The notes under the pieces: generated by a model
What the model was told of the DNA's origin: nothing
Seen by the model: only the letters and a program-made list of their open reading frames with translations
Database searches by the model: none
Assembly: GCA_963728965.1 (NCBI GenBank)
Contig: CAVSMH010000006.1
Coordinates: 496,001-560,000 of the forward strand
Direction of reading: 5' to 3'
Length of the DNA: 64,000 nucleotides
Origin: DASQZT01 sp963728965
GTDB lineage: Bacteria > Acidobacteriota > Terriglobia > Bryobacterales > Bryobacteraceae
Shown here: positions 17,233-24,486 of the stretch, piece by piece
How positions within the stretch are numbered: position 1 is the stretch's first letter
Layout: each line of letters begins with the position of its first letter
Position numbers and translations under genes: made by a program

Positions 17233-18822
17233 TTACCAGGAACGATCGATACCGACGACCGTATTGCCCCGCAAGTAGACCGAAACGGTTCTGGCCGGGT
17301 CGTCCGAACGGATATCCGCCATCAGATAGGCTGCCGGCGAGCGCGGTACGGTAAGGGACACCGCCTGCGGGATCCGCCGTACCCGTCCGGTCTGGTTGTC
17401 GAATTCCGACCATTGCACTGAGTATTCTCGCGCAACATGGAAGCCGAACTTCACCGCCAGGTCCTCGAACTCCAGCCGGCCGCCGCGCATGGCGAAGCCG
17501 TCGAGGGGCAGGACGTCCTCGAAAAAAGCGCGGCCAATACGGTTGCGCCGCTCGATCAGACAACGCGCTACCCACCGGGCGGCGCGCGGATTGCTGTACT
17601 GCGCCGTAGCCACCACGGCGCGGATCTCCTCGTCCGTAAAGGCCATGACTTTCTTCGCGGCCCAGAAGGTATCGCCCGGCGTGCGCAGGTCGAAAGCAGG
17701 ATTGGGGTAGTTGTTGCGCCAGCGCTCCGGGTCAAAGGTCTTAAATTCCAGGTGCCCGACCGCGGGGAGATCCGGGTAATCGGCCCGCATCCACGCCGGC
17801 ACGTACAGCCCCAAGGAGAGGAACTGCCACGCCGCGGGCTTGAAATCGTACAGGTAGACGTTGCCGGCGCGCGGGCTCTTCGGCTCGAAGCTGTCGCTTC
17901 CCAGGATGGCGCCGAAATCGATGAGGAAGTGCTTTACGAAACGCACGCCGTCCTCCTGCACCACCGAGTCCAGGGAGTTGATGGATTTAGTGTCGGTATG
18001 GTTCAGCCATGCGGCGAAGACGTAGAGGCCGCGCAGGTCGCGCCGGTTTTCATGATCGACGATATCGTTGGGGTCGTCGCCGCGCGTGTCGTAGTAGCGG
18101 AAGGGGCCGACGATATCGCCGGCTATGGAGAGGCTGGCCAGCGCACGGTAGCGTCCATCGGCTCCGGGTACCACCTTCGCGAGCACGTCATCGATATCGC
18201 GGGTGGTCATCCGGCGGTCGTGGCCTCCCGGGTCGCGGTATTTGGAATCGCTCGCGAGCGTCAGTTGCCGCCGGGTAAACGTGACGATGTAGTTCTCGGG
18301 CGTGTTGTAGCCGAGATCGTAGAAGAACTTCGAGCCCAGCACGTCGGCGGCGCTGGCCATCTCCGGGTTTTTCTTGGGATCGAACTTCAGGAAGTAGCGA
18401 CGGCCCGCGGAATCGCGAATCACCAGCCCGGGCGTGATGCCTTCGTTTTTGCCCGACAGGACGGTCCACGGACCGTTGGTCGAAGGGGCGTGAGCATTAC
18501 CGGGCCCGCGAACGAGTTCCTCCAGCGACATTGGCCGCATGCCGATGCGGTTGGTGAACCAGGCGCTGTCCGGCACTTCGCCCAACGTGTTCACCGCTTG
18601 AGAGGGGGGCGGATTGTGGCTCTTCTTTTCGTCTTTGACCGGTTCGACAAGGGTCTCCTGAAAGAAATCGTAGTATTCGTTGATGCCATGGCTCGCGATC
18701 TTGCCGACGGGCATGGGTGGCGGTTCGCGCCGCAGCGGATCGTCGGGGTAGAACTTCTGGGCGGCGAGGCAGGCGGGCCACAGCAGCGCCGCCGCTAAAA
18801 CACGTTGTTGAACTTGACCCAT
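17233..18822 (-). CDS. Exported protein with protein-kinase-like motifs (unrecognised family)
   Basis: The 529-aa product starts at ATG 18822, 28 nt inside the end of the upstream barrel gene. A signal peptide (VLAAALLWPACLAAQ) opens it. Residues 121-310 carry a series matching a kinase fold: a glycine-containing strand pair (SGKNEGITPGLVIRD), Lys146 in RRYFLKFD, a helix with acidic residues (NPEMASAADVLGSKFF), NHTDTKSIN (His275, Asp277, Lys279, Asn282, cf. HRDLKPEN) and LIDFGAILGS (Asp302, cf. DFG). The spacing between them is plausible for HipA-, Fam20- or PI-kinase-like folds. The C-terminal 200 residues were not recognised. ATP does not normally occur in the periplasm, so catalysis is uncertain; it may be a pseudo-kinase or act on another donor. 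Confidence 0.75.
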   Translation of the reverse strand: MGQVQQRVLAAALLWPACLAAQKFYPDDPLRREPPPMPVGKIASHGINEYYDFFQETLVEPVKDEKKSHNPPPSQAVNTLGEVPDSAWFTNRIGMRPMSLEELVRGPGNAHAPSTNGPWTVLSGKNEGITPGLVIRDSAGRRYFLKFDPKKNPEMASAADVLGSKFFYDLGYNTPENYIVTFTRRQLTLASDSKYRDPGGHDRRMTTRDIDDVLAKVVPGADGRYRALASLSIAGDIVGPFRYYDTRGDDPNDIVDHENRRDLRGLYVFAAWLNHTDTKSINSLDSVVQEDGVRFVKHFLIDFGAILGSDSFEPKSPRAGNVYLYDFKPAAWQFLSLGLYVPAWMRADYPDLPAVGHLEFKTFDPERWRNNYPNPAFDLRTPGDTFWAAKKVMAFTDEEIRAVVATAQYSNPRAARWVARCLIERRNRIGRAFFEDVLPLDGFAMRGGRLEFEDLAVKFGFHVAREYSVQWSEFDNQTGRVRRIPQAVSLTVPRSPAAYLMADIRSDDPARTVSVYLRGNTVVGIDRSW

Positions 18823-20075
18823 ACCTGGAAACCCTCGCGGCTGAATCCCGTGTCGAGCCGCATGAACACGTCGTTGCGCACGTTGAAACGGAAGCCGAAT
18901 CCGTAGTCGGTCTCGAGTTGCCGCAAATCGATCTGGCGCCAATCGTCGAACACCCGGCCGGCATCCACGAACAGAGCCATATCCAGGCCGCTGAAAACCT
19001 CCCAACGATACTCCCCGTCCAGAATCACGGCACTGTTGCCGTAAAAACGGAAAGGGCGGAAACCGCGCAGGTCCTGGGCACCGCCCAGCGTAGGCTGGAG
19101 ATAAAACGGAACCCGGTTTCCGCGGCGCGCATCGGTGGCTTCGAGCCTGCCCCGCAAAGCGATCACGCGCCGCTCGTTAAAGAAGGGGATGTACTGCTGG
19201 ACTTCCAAATCGCCGCGGTTGAAGGCATAGCGCTCGCGCTGGACATCGGAATAGCTGGTGTATCGCGCGGTATAGTAACCGCCTCTGCGCGGGCCGCCCG
19301 GGTTGTCACGCCAGTCGAACCCCACATAGCCGCCGCCTACCAGGAAGTTGGACTGCAACTGAATGCCCGGCGTAGTTTGCTCGGTATAAGTTCGATCGGT
19401 GGAGGCAAACTGCGGCTCCCGTCCGGGCCCCACGTTCACCATCAGGTAGCGGCCGATGAGACCCAATTGCAGGTGCTCCGTAGGCTTGATGCCGGGAGTG
19501 AACTGCACCGAAGTGTCCTCCAGCAGATAACTGCTGCGCCCCGTCTTCCGCGAGTTCGGACCGGGTCCGTAGTAATCGATGTGCGGATAGTCGCGGTGAA
19601 TCGCGTACAGATCCCAGAAAACGTGATCGCCGGCGAGCGAGGGCATGCCGATTTCACTGTCAATGACGTAATAAAGGTGGAAGGAGCCGCGCGCCGAGGC
19701 GCGTACCCGCAGCTTTTCGTGCATCAGGTCGCGCCGGTAATATTCGGGGCCCAGAGCCAGTCCGGAGCGCTCGATCATGCCGCCGAGCTTGACCCGAAAG
19801 CCGGCGACTCCCGCGGTGATGCGTTCAACGATCTTCTTGTCTTTGATATAGTCGAGCACTCTCTCGGCGGAATCCGGCTCAGTGGGCTGGAGCGAGGCGG
19901 CTTTGCGCTGGCGTGCCAGTTCGATCTGGCCGGCGCGGGTCTGCGGCGCCAGGCGATCGGCGGTGGCCGTTTGGCCGTGGGCGCACACCACGTCACACAG
20001 GCCCATCGTGAAGAGAAACACGACCCCTCTCTTGCGCACTGGGCTATAGGCCAGCAACACGCCTGCCGTTCTCAT
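18795..20075 (-). CDS. Omp85/BamA-TamA family outer membrane barrel protein
   Basis: ATG 20075 begins a basic, then hydrophobic leader (RKRGVVFLFTMGLCDVVCA). The 426-aa protein has the Omp85 C-terminal barrel: strands with alternating aromatics, GGAQDLRGFRPFRF as the conserved lid-loop RGF motif, DGEYRWEVF and a terminal Phe (VKFNNVF). Only a short N-terminal region of about 80 residues precedes the barrel, so POTRA domains are reduced or absent, unlike BamA. Omp85 proteins insert or secrete proteins, or move lipids. It heads an operon with the kinase-like protein and the phosphatase; it may export or anchor them. This is inference. Confidence 0.85.
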   Translation of the reverse strand: MRTAGVLLAYSPVRKRGVVFLFTMGLCDVVCAHGQTATADRLAPQTRAGQIELARQRKAASLQPTEPDSAERVLDYIKDKKIVERITAGVAGFRVKLGGMIERSGLALGPEYYRRDLMHEKLRVRASARGSFHLYYVIDSEIGMPSLAGDHVFWDLYAIHRDYPHIDYYGPGPNSRKTGRSSYLLEDTSVQFTPGIKPTEHLQLGLIGRYLMVNVGPGREPQFASTDRTYTEQTTPGIQLQSNFLVGGGYVGFDWRDNPGGPRRGGYYTARYTSYSDVQRERYAFNRGDLEVQQYIPFFNERRVIALRGRLEATDARRGNRVPFYLQPTLGGAQDLRGFRPFRFYGNSAVILDGEYRWEVFSGLDMALFVDAGRVFDDWRQIDLRQLETDYGFGFRFNVRNDVFMRLDTGFSREGFQVWVKFNNVF

Positions 20076-20168
20076 ACGAGCCGGCTGGTGAAGTGTGAGT
20101 TTTTGCGCCTGTCTGAATTTGCCCAGTGGCACCCCGGGTGCTCACCCGATCCCGGAGGTATCGCGAAT

Positions 20169-20387
20169 ATGAATTGGGACCAAGTGGAAGGTCAATGGAA
20201 GCAGATCAAGGGAAGCATGAAAGAGAAGTGGGGCAAACTCACTGATAGCGACTGGGACCAGGTAGCCGGGAAACGAGATCAGTTCCTGGGCAAGCTTCAG
20301 GAACGGTACGGCTACTCCCGCGAACAGGCGGAGCGTGACCTCTCGGACTGGGAGCGCACACAGGATCGCAGCACCCGGGTCGCGTGA
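20169..20387 (+). CDS. CsbD family stress-response protein
   Basis: The 72-aa protein has the full CsbD pattern: MNWDQVEGQWKQIKGSMKEK, WGKLTDSDWDQVAGKRDQ, then a Tyr-rich YGYSREQAERDL tail. GGAGG (20154-20158) lies 10 nt before the ATG. CsbD-like proteins are small, charged and induced in general stress in several bacteria; their biochemical role is unknown. It is monocistronic, with a hairpin 11 nt after the stop. Confidence 0.93.
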   Translation: MNWDQVEGQWKQIKGSMKEKWGKLTDSDWDQVAGKRDQFLGKLQERYGYSREQAERDLSDWERTQDRSTRVA

Positions 20388-20397
20388 TTCCCAAACG

Positions 20398-20424
20398 CGG
20401 GGCAGACCAGTAGGGCCTGCCCCG
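20398..20424 (+). terminator. Hairpin downstream of csbD-like gene
   Basis: CGGGGCAG (20398-20405) and CTGCCCCG (20417-20424) form a perfect 8-bp stem with an 11-nt loop, 11 nt behind the stop codon. It is followed by a pyrimidine-rich tract (TCCTCCCCCTCC) with few T residues, so it is a weak intrinsic terminator or an mRNA 3' end. Confidence 0.5.
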
Positions 20425-20551
20425 TCCTCCCCCTCCAAGCCCGCCCGTCTCCCACCAACCCTGAAAACGAGGAGTCACCCGGCAACCCCAGGTTTCAGCT
20501 AATCGTGTTTTAATCTAGTAAACCGGCAAGCCAATCATATTCTGCGGTTCT

Positions 20552-20575
20552 CGACGCACTTGTCAGGCTGCGTCG
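20552..20575 (+). promoter_or_regulatory. Inverted repeat upstream of the Spy-like gene pair
   Basis: CGACGCA (20552-20558) and TGCGTCG (20569-20575) are perfect 7-bp arms around a 10-nt centre, 22 nt before the start at 20598. It could be an operator for a dimeric regulator or a 5' leader hairpin. Upstream of it lies an A/T-richer stretch (about 20500-20545) that could hold the promoter. Confidence 0.4.
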
Positions 20576-20597
20576 CGCCGGCGGAAAGGAGAACTTG

Positions 20598-21098
20598 ATG
20601 GTAGGAAGACTGGTCCTGGTTGCGGTAATGGCATCCACGTTGGCCTCGGCCCAGCGAGGCGGTGGGGGCGGCAGAAACGGACCCGGCGGTGGCGGCGGAA
20701 TGGAAGGCTTTGGCACCATGCGGCCCCAGCGCCCGAGCAAAATGCAGCAGTTCAGTGACAAGCTGAAGCTGAACAAAGAGCAGCTCGAAGAAGTCACCAA
20801 TGTGTTCCGCGCTGCCCTGGAAAAGGCCGGACCGTTGAGCGCACAACTGGAGAACGGCCGCACGCAAATCGCGGGCGCGATGATCGACGGCACCAACGCC
20901 GAGGCCCTCACCAAACAGTTGGAGGCGTATACCGCACTCGAAGTGCAGATGGACACGATCGAGGCGGACACCTATGCCAAGATCTTCGCCCTGCTGAAAC
21001 CCAACCAACAGTCGAAGTCCGGGCAGGCGTTCGAGCTGATGGCGGGAATTTTCGACCGTGCTGCCGTGCAGTCGGGCGGCGGGAGAAGGGGAAGATAG
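20598..21098 (+). CDS. Spy/CpxP-like (LTXXQ) small periplasmic protein, first of pair
   Basis: ATG 20598 follows AAGGAG (20586-20591) by 6 nt. The 166-aa product has a signal peptide ending at ASAQ, a glycine-rich linker (QRGGGGGRNGPGGGGG) and an all-helical domain. LKLNKEQLEEVTNVFRAAL and QLENGRTQIAGAMIDG follow the Spy/CpxP/heavy-metal-sensor pattern (LxLTxxQ, then a helical hairpin). Such proteins act as ATP-free chaperones or envelope-stress sensors in the periplasm. A paralogue starts 10 nt downstream, so they form an operon. The glycine tract is unusual and may be a flexible tether. Confidence 0.72.
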   Translation: MVGRLVLVAVMASTLASAQRGGGGGRNGPGGGGGMEGFGTMRPQRPSKMQQFSDKLKLNKEQLEEVTNVFRAALEKAGPLSAQLENGRTQIAGAMIDGTNAEALTKQLEAYTALEVQMDTIEADTYAKIFALLKPNQQSKSGQAFELMAGIFDRAAVQSGGGRRGR

Positions 21099-21107
21099 GA
21101 GAGGACA

Positions 21108-21617
21108 ATGTTGCTCAGACTCTTACTTGCCGGTATTCTGGCCGCGGGGTTTGCCGCGGCGCAACGCGGTGGCGGAGGCGGCGGGATGGGTGGCGGGATG
21201 GGAGATGAAGGCCCAGGTGGTGGTGGGGGGCGCGGCGGGCTGGACATGCCCTCCGTCCCACGCATAACCAACCGCATCGACATCATCGCCAACTCACTGA
21301 AACTCAATAAGGACCAGAAAAAGAACCTGAAGACCGTCATGGATGGGGCGCAAAAGCAGGCCACCCCGATTCACGAACAGCTCGAAAAGAGCCGGTTCGC
21401 CATCGGCGACGCCATCCAGAACGGCAAGAGTCAGGACGATATCAAGCAACTGGTGAGCAGCGAGGCCGCCCTGGAATCGCAGATGGCTCGCATCGAGCTC
21501 GACGCCTTCGTCACCATCTACAAGACCCTGGAGCAGGATCAGCGTTCGGAGACCCGCGGGTTCTTCATGATGATGAAAGGCATCTTCGACAACAAGAACT
21601 GGAACAGCGCGGAGTAG
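21108..21617 (+). CDS. Spy/CpxP-like small periplasmic protein, second of pair
   Basis: This 169-aa protein is a diverged copy of the gene 10 nt upstream: signal peptide (MLLRLLLAGILAAGFAAAQ), long glycine/methionine tract, then helices LKLNKDQKKNLKTVMDGAQ and EQLEKSRFAIGDAIQNG. GGAGAGG lies just before its ATG. Several Met and Glu residues in the helical part could bind metal, but this is not established. It probably works with its paralogue in envelope proteostasis. Confidence 0.72.
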   Translation: MLLRLLLAGILAAGFAAAQRGGGGGGMGGGMGDEGPGGGGGRGGLDMPSVPRITNRIDIIANSLKLNKDQKKNLKTVMDGAQKQATPIHEQLEKSRFAIGDAIQNGKSQDDIKQLVSSEAALESQMARIELDAFVTIYKTLEQDQRSETRGFFMMMKGIFDNKNWNSAE

Positions 21618-21622
21618 CAGGC

Positions 21623-22783
21623 TTAGCCTGGCGGGTTCACCCACAGCACCGGCTGGCGCACCGGGAAATTGCGCAAAACCTCCTCGACGGTGGGATCGGA
21701 GTCGAGCCGCCGCCACAGTTCCAGGTACTCGGGACGGTCGAGCGCCAGTCCGGCAAACAGTAGCGAGGGCTGACGCACGGGCCATTCTTTGTCGTACATC
21801 ACGTCCGGCGGAAGTGGCCATTTCTTCTTGTCGAGAATGTAGGGGTACATGTAGGCCATCGCCTTTGCCATACCGCGGCCATCCGGCAACCGCCATGTCC
21901 ACAGGTTCTCGCCATGCGTCGTGAGCGTCTGCGCCGCAATGGCCAGCGCGTCCAGGTTAAATAAGGAGTATCCGTACGGCTTGGTGCGCCGCAACTCCTG
22001 GGGAAAACTGCCATCCGCCGCTTCCTGGTTGGGAATCAGAACGCGGTGGAAGCGATCGCGGCAATATGCCATGAGGTCCCCGTTGCGGGTAAGCCGGGCA
22101 AACGCCGCTACCTGCGTGACCCAACACGTGCCGTGGTTGTTTTTCGCGTCGCGTTCGGCGATGCCGTACGGGTGGGTGGTCATCCACCGGGTATACGCGG
22201 AGAACCACTTCCTTACACCCTCCAGATCGGCCGCCGCCAGGTCCAACTGTCCGGCGGCGCGTGCGACTTCCACCAGGTGGAGCGTATCGATGATGCCGAT
22301 ACCGCGACCGGTGAAGCGCCCGTGGATCGCCTGTGCGTACAGCAGGTTGGGGTTCATGCGCGTGGCATCATCGACAAACCACGCGCGCAGGTGCCGGGCG
22401 GCATGTTCGGCGTACTGCCGCCGGCGCGTGATGCGGTACGCCGCGGCCAGTGCGGGAACGATCAGGCTCAAACGGACCATGGCGCGACGGTGTTCGACAA
22501 AATTATCGGGGTTGGTCATCCCGTCGCGTTGGATGTATGGACCGCCGGGATTCTTCGGATCGGGCCACCAGTAGTCGCCTTCCGAAAAGAAATCGTGCCG
22601 CCCGCCGGCGCTGCGCGTGGAGGCTGATGCGGTGACGGTGATCGGCTCTTCCGCCAGGTAGCGCTGGGCGGCCTTCAGCACGCGGCCGCGTTCGATCGCG
22701 ACGAGGTCAAAACGCCCGGCGCCACGTCCGGACCGGCGGGCGGCCAGCGCGAGCGCGCCCGTCAGAAAGCTCCTGCGCAACAC
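21623..22783 (-). CDS. Alginate-lyase-like (PL5-type, alpha/alpha toroid) exported protein
   Basis: The 386-aa protein starts at GTG 22783 with a twin-arginine-type leader (MLRRSFLTGALALAARR). The signatures DYWWPDPKNPGGPYIQRDG, the catalytic-groove motif AKNNHGTCW and GYSLFNLDALAIAAQ place it with the alginate lyase superfamily (PF05426 type), which cleaves uronate polysaccharides by beta-elimination. NNHGTCW aligns with the NNHSYW block of PL5 lyases. The real substrate may be another acidic glycan. TAGAAT (minus strand, 22795-22790) ends 6 nt before the start and no strong ribosome site is seen. No other lyase or uronate gene is beside it. Confidence 0.8.
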   Translation of the reverse strand: MLRRSFLTGALALAARRSGRGAGRFDLVAIERGRVLKAAQRYLAEEPITVTASASTRSAGGRHDFFSEGDYWWPDPKNPGGPYIQRDGMTNPDNFVEHRRAMVRLSLIVPALAAAYRITRRRQYAEHAARHLRAWFVDDATRMNPNLLYAQAIHGRFTGRGIGIIDTLHLVEVARAAGQLDLAAADLEGVRKWFSAYTRWMTTHPYGIAERDAKNNHGTCWVTQVAAFARLTRNGDLMAYCRDRFHRVLIPNQEAADGSFPQELRRTKPYGYSLFNLDALAIAAQTLTTHGENLWTWRLPDGRGMAKAMAYMYPYILDKKKWPLPPDVMYDKEWPVRQPSLLFAGLALDRPEYLELWRRLDSDPTVEEVLRNFPVRQPVLWVNPPG

Positions 22784-22840
22784 GCTCTCATTCTACCGTC
22801 CCCCGCGCGTAGCTTCCGGTTCCACCCTCATCACGGGGCC

Positions 22841-23392
22841 TCAGTGGATCAGCAGCAGTTCGGGAGTTTCGTTGCCGTAGTGCACGTGGAGCTTCCCGGC
22901 GGCGGGATGCACCCACATGCCGTCGCCTTCCTTAGGCAGCGGAATATCGGCCGCGCCGGCCACCACTACGAACTGGCCGTCCTCGGCCCCCTCCGACAGC
23001 TTGCCGATGTGGATGTGCATGTGGCACTGCGTCCGCTTAGCGAGGCTGTTGATGGCGAGGCCCCAGCCGTCGCCCCACAGCTCGTGCGCTTTGGCGATGG
23101 CGAATTTCCAGTAGGCGGTGCGCTCCTCCGGTGTCATGCCGGCCAGGTCCTGCGGATTGCCGCCGTGGAACCGGGGCAGCGCCAGCCAGCGGTTCGGCTT
23201 TCTCGGATTGGCATCGTGAATGGCGAAAAAGCCGGTCCCGGGAGGCTGCGCGTCCGCCACGCGGCACAGGGAGCACTCGCGCTGTTCCATGGTCTCCGGA
23301 CGCGCCGGATCGCAGGCGCACTGGCGGACGTCCGCGCGTGCAGCCGGGAGCAGCAGCAGCACGGCCACGGCACAAAATCGAAAGTGTCGCAC
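22841..23392 (-). CDS. CDP-diacylglycerol diphosphatase-like (Cdh, HIT superfamily) exported protein
   Basis: The 183-aa protein (GTG start) has a signal peptide (FCAVAVLLLLPAARA), then a cysteine cluster (CACDPARPETMEQRECSLC) and a HIT-like domain with QCHMHIHIGKL, matching the Cdh block. In enterobacteria, Cdh cleaves CDP-diacylglycerol to CMP and phosphatidate at the membrane. The four clustered cysteines could bind a metal, which is not general in Cdh. A divergent esterase gene starts 74 nt away. TATAAT on the minus strand (23406-23401) ends 8 nt before the GTG; GAGG lies between. Confidence 0.72.
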   Translation of the reverse strand: MRHFRFCAVAVLLLLPAARADVRQCACDPARPETMEQRECSLCRVADAQPPGTGFFAIHDANPRKPNRWLALPRFHGGNPQDLAGMTPEERTAYWKFAIAKAHELWGDGWGLAINSLAKRTQCHMHIHIGKLSEGAEDGQFVVVAGAADIPLPKEGDGMWVHPAAGKLHVHYGNETPELLLIH

Positions 23393-23400
23393 TGCCTCAA

Positions 23401-23406
23401 ATTATA
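23401..23406 (-). promoter_or_regulatory. -10 box of the Cdh-like gene
   Basis: A perfect TATAAT on the minus strand ends 8 nt before the GTG at 23392. No convincing -35 hexamer was found at the right distance. The distance suggests a leaderless or near-leaderless transcript. Confidence 0.4.
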
Positions 23407-23466
23407 GCGGGGCGGGCAGGGAACGAACTCAAGCTACGAATGACTGTGATATCTTGGCGCCTGAGC

Positions 23467-24477
23467 ATGAAGCCCCGTCTCTTCGCAACCTCCCTGCTGA
23501 TGACGGCCGCGTCGTTCGCCCAAACAGCGGCGCCCCGCCCGGGCCCCCGAATTCCGATGGCCGAAACTCCCGATACCGACCGCTTCTATCAACTCGCCCC
23601 GGACGCGATGCCGCAGGAAGGCGTTCCGAAGGGCGAGATTCGCGGGCCGTTCACGCTGCCCAGCCAGGCTTATCCCGGAACCCAGCACACCTACTGGGTT
23701 TACGTTCCCGCGCAATACGACCCGAACGTTCCCGCCAGCCTCATGATCTATAACGATGGCCAGGCGTTCCTGGCCCCGGAAGGCGATGTGCGCGCGCCGG
23801 TGGTCATGGACAACCTGATCTTTCGCCGCGAGATTCCCGCGATGATCGGCGTGTTCATCAATCCGGGCCGCCGTCCCGATCAACCCGAGCCAACCCTCAG
23901 CAATTGGGGCGATCGTGACACCAACCGCCCCACCGAGTACAACACGCTGGACGATAAGTATGCGCGCGTGATCGTGGATGAGCTGCTGCCCGTGCTCTAC
24001 AAGGAGTACAACCTGTCGCGCGACCCGGAGCGCCACGGCATCGGCGGCTCCAGTTCCGGGGCGATTGCGGCCTTCACGGTGGCGTGGGAGCGGCCCAACC
24101 AATTTCGCAAAGTGCTGAGCAACGTCGGCAGCTTCACCAATATCCGCGGCGGAAACGCCTATCCGGACATCATCCGCAAGAGCGAGAAGAAGCCGTTGCG
24201 CGTATTCCTGGTAGACGGCCGCAACGACAATCGCGCGCTGCGGGTGGACGGGAGCTATGACCAGGCGCGCGACTGGTTCTATCAGAATGTCCGCATGCAG
24301 CAGGCGCTCACCGAAAAAGGCTACGACGTAAACTACTCCTGGGGAATCCAGCGGCACGGCCAGAAGATGCTGCGGACGGTGTTCCCCGAAATGATGCGGT
24401 GGCTGTGGCGCGATCACGGGGTCTCGACCGACGTGCACGATTCGGTGGAGCGCTCGCTCAACGGGCCCAGGAAGTGA
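23467..24477 (+). CDS. Exported esterase (PF00756/CE1-type, enterochelin- or feruloyl-esterase-like)
   Basis: ATG 23467 opens a signal peptide (MKPRLFATSLLMTAASFAQ). The 336-aa product shows the D-type esterase fold: HTYWVYVPAQYDP, ASLMIYNDGQAFL, the nucleophile elbow GIGGSSSGAIA (Ser about 196), FLVDGRNDNRA and a late GIQRHGQKMLRTVFPEMMRWLW with a candidate His. Family members release aromatic or acetyl esters from plant polysaccharides, or hydrolyse siderophores. The setting among glycan-acting genes favours a polysaccharide ester. It is divergent from the Cdh-like gene and converges on the large glycosidase-like gene. Confidence 0.82.
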   Translation: MKPRLFATSLLMTAASFAQTAAPRPGPRIPMAETPDTDRFYQLAPDAMPQEGVPKGEIRGPFTLPSQAYPGTQHTYWVYVPAQYDPNVPASLMIYNDGQAFLAPEGDVRAPVVMDNLIFRREIPAMIGVFINPGRRPDQPEPTLSNWGDRDTNRPTEYNTLDDKYARVIVDELLPVLYKEYNLSRDPERHGIGGSSSGAIAAFTVAWERPNQFRKVLSNVGSFTNIRGGNAYPDIIRKSEKKPLRVFLVDGRNDNRALRVDGSYDQARDWFYQNVRMQQALTEKGYDVNYSWGIQRHGQKMLRTVFPEMMRWLWRDHGVSTDVHDSVERSLNGPRK

Positions 24478-24486
24478 TGGAGCGAT

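Noticed and set aside
23434..24438. 334-codon minus-strand frame
   Set aside because: It lies opposite the esterase gene, which has a signal peptide and an intact GGSSSGA elbow; the minus frame has no motif.
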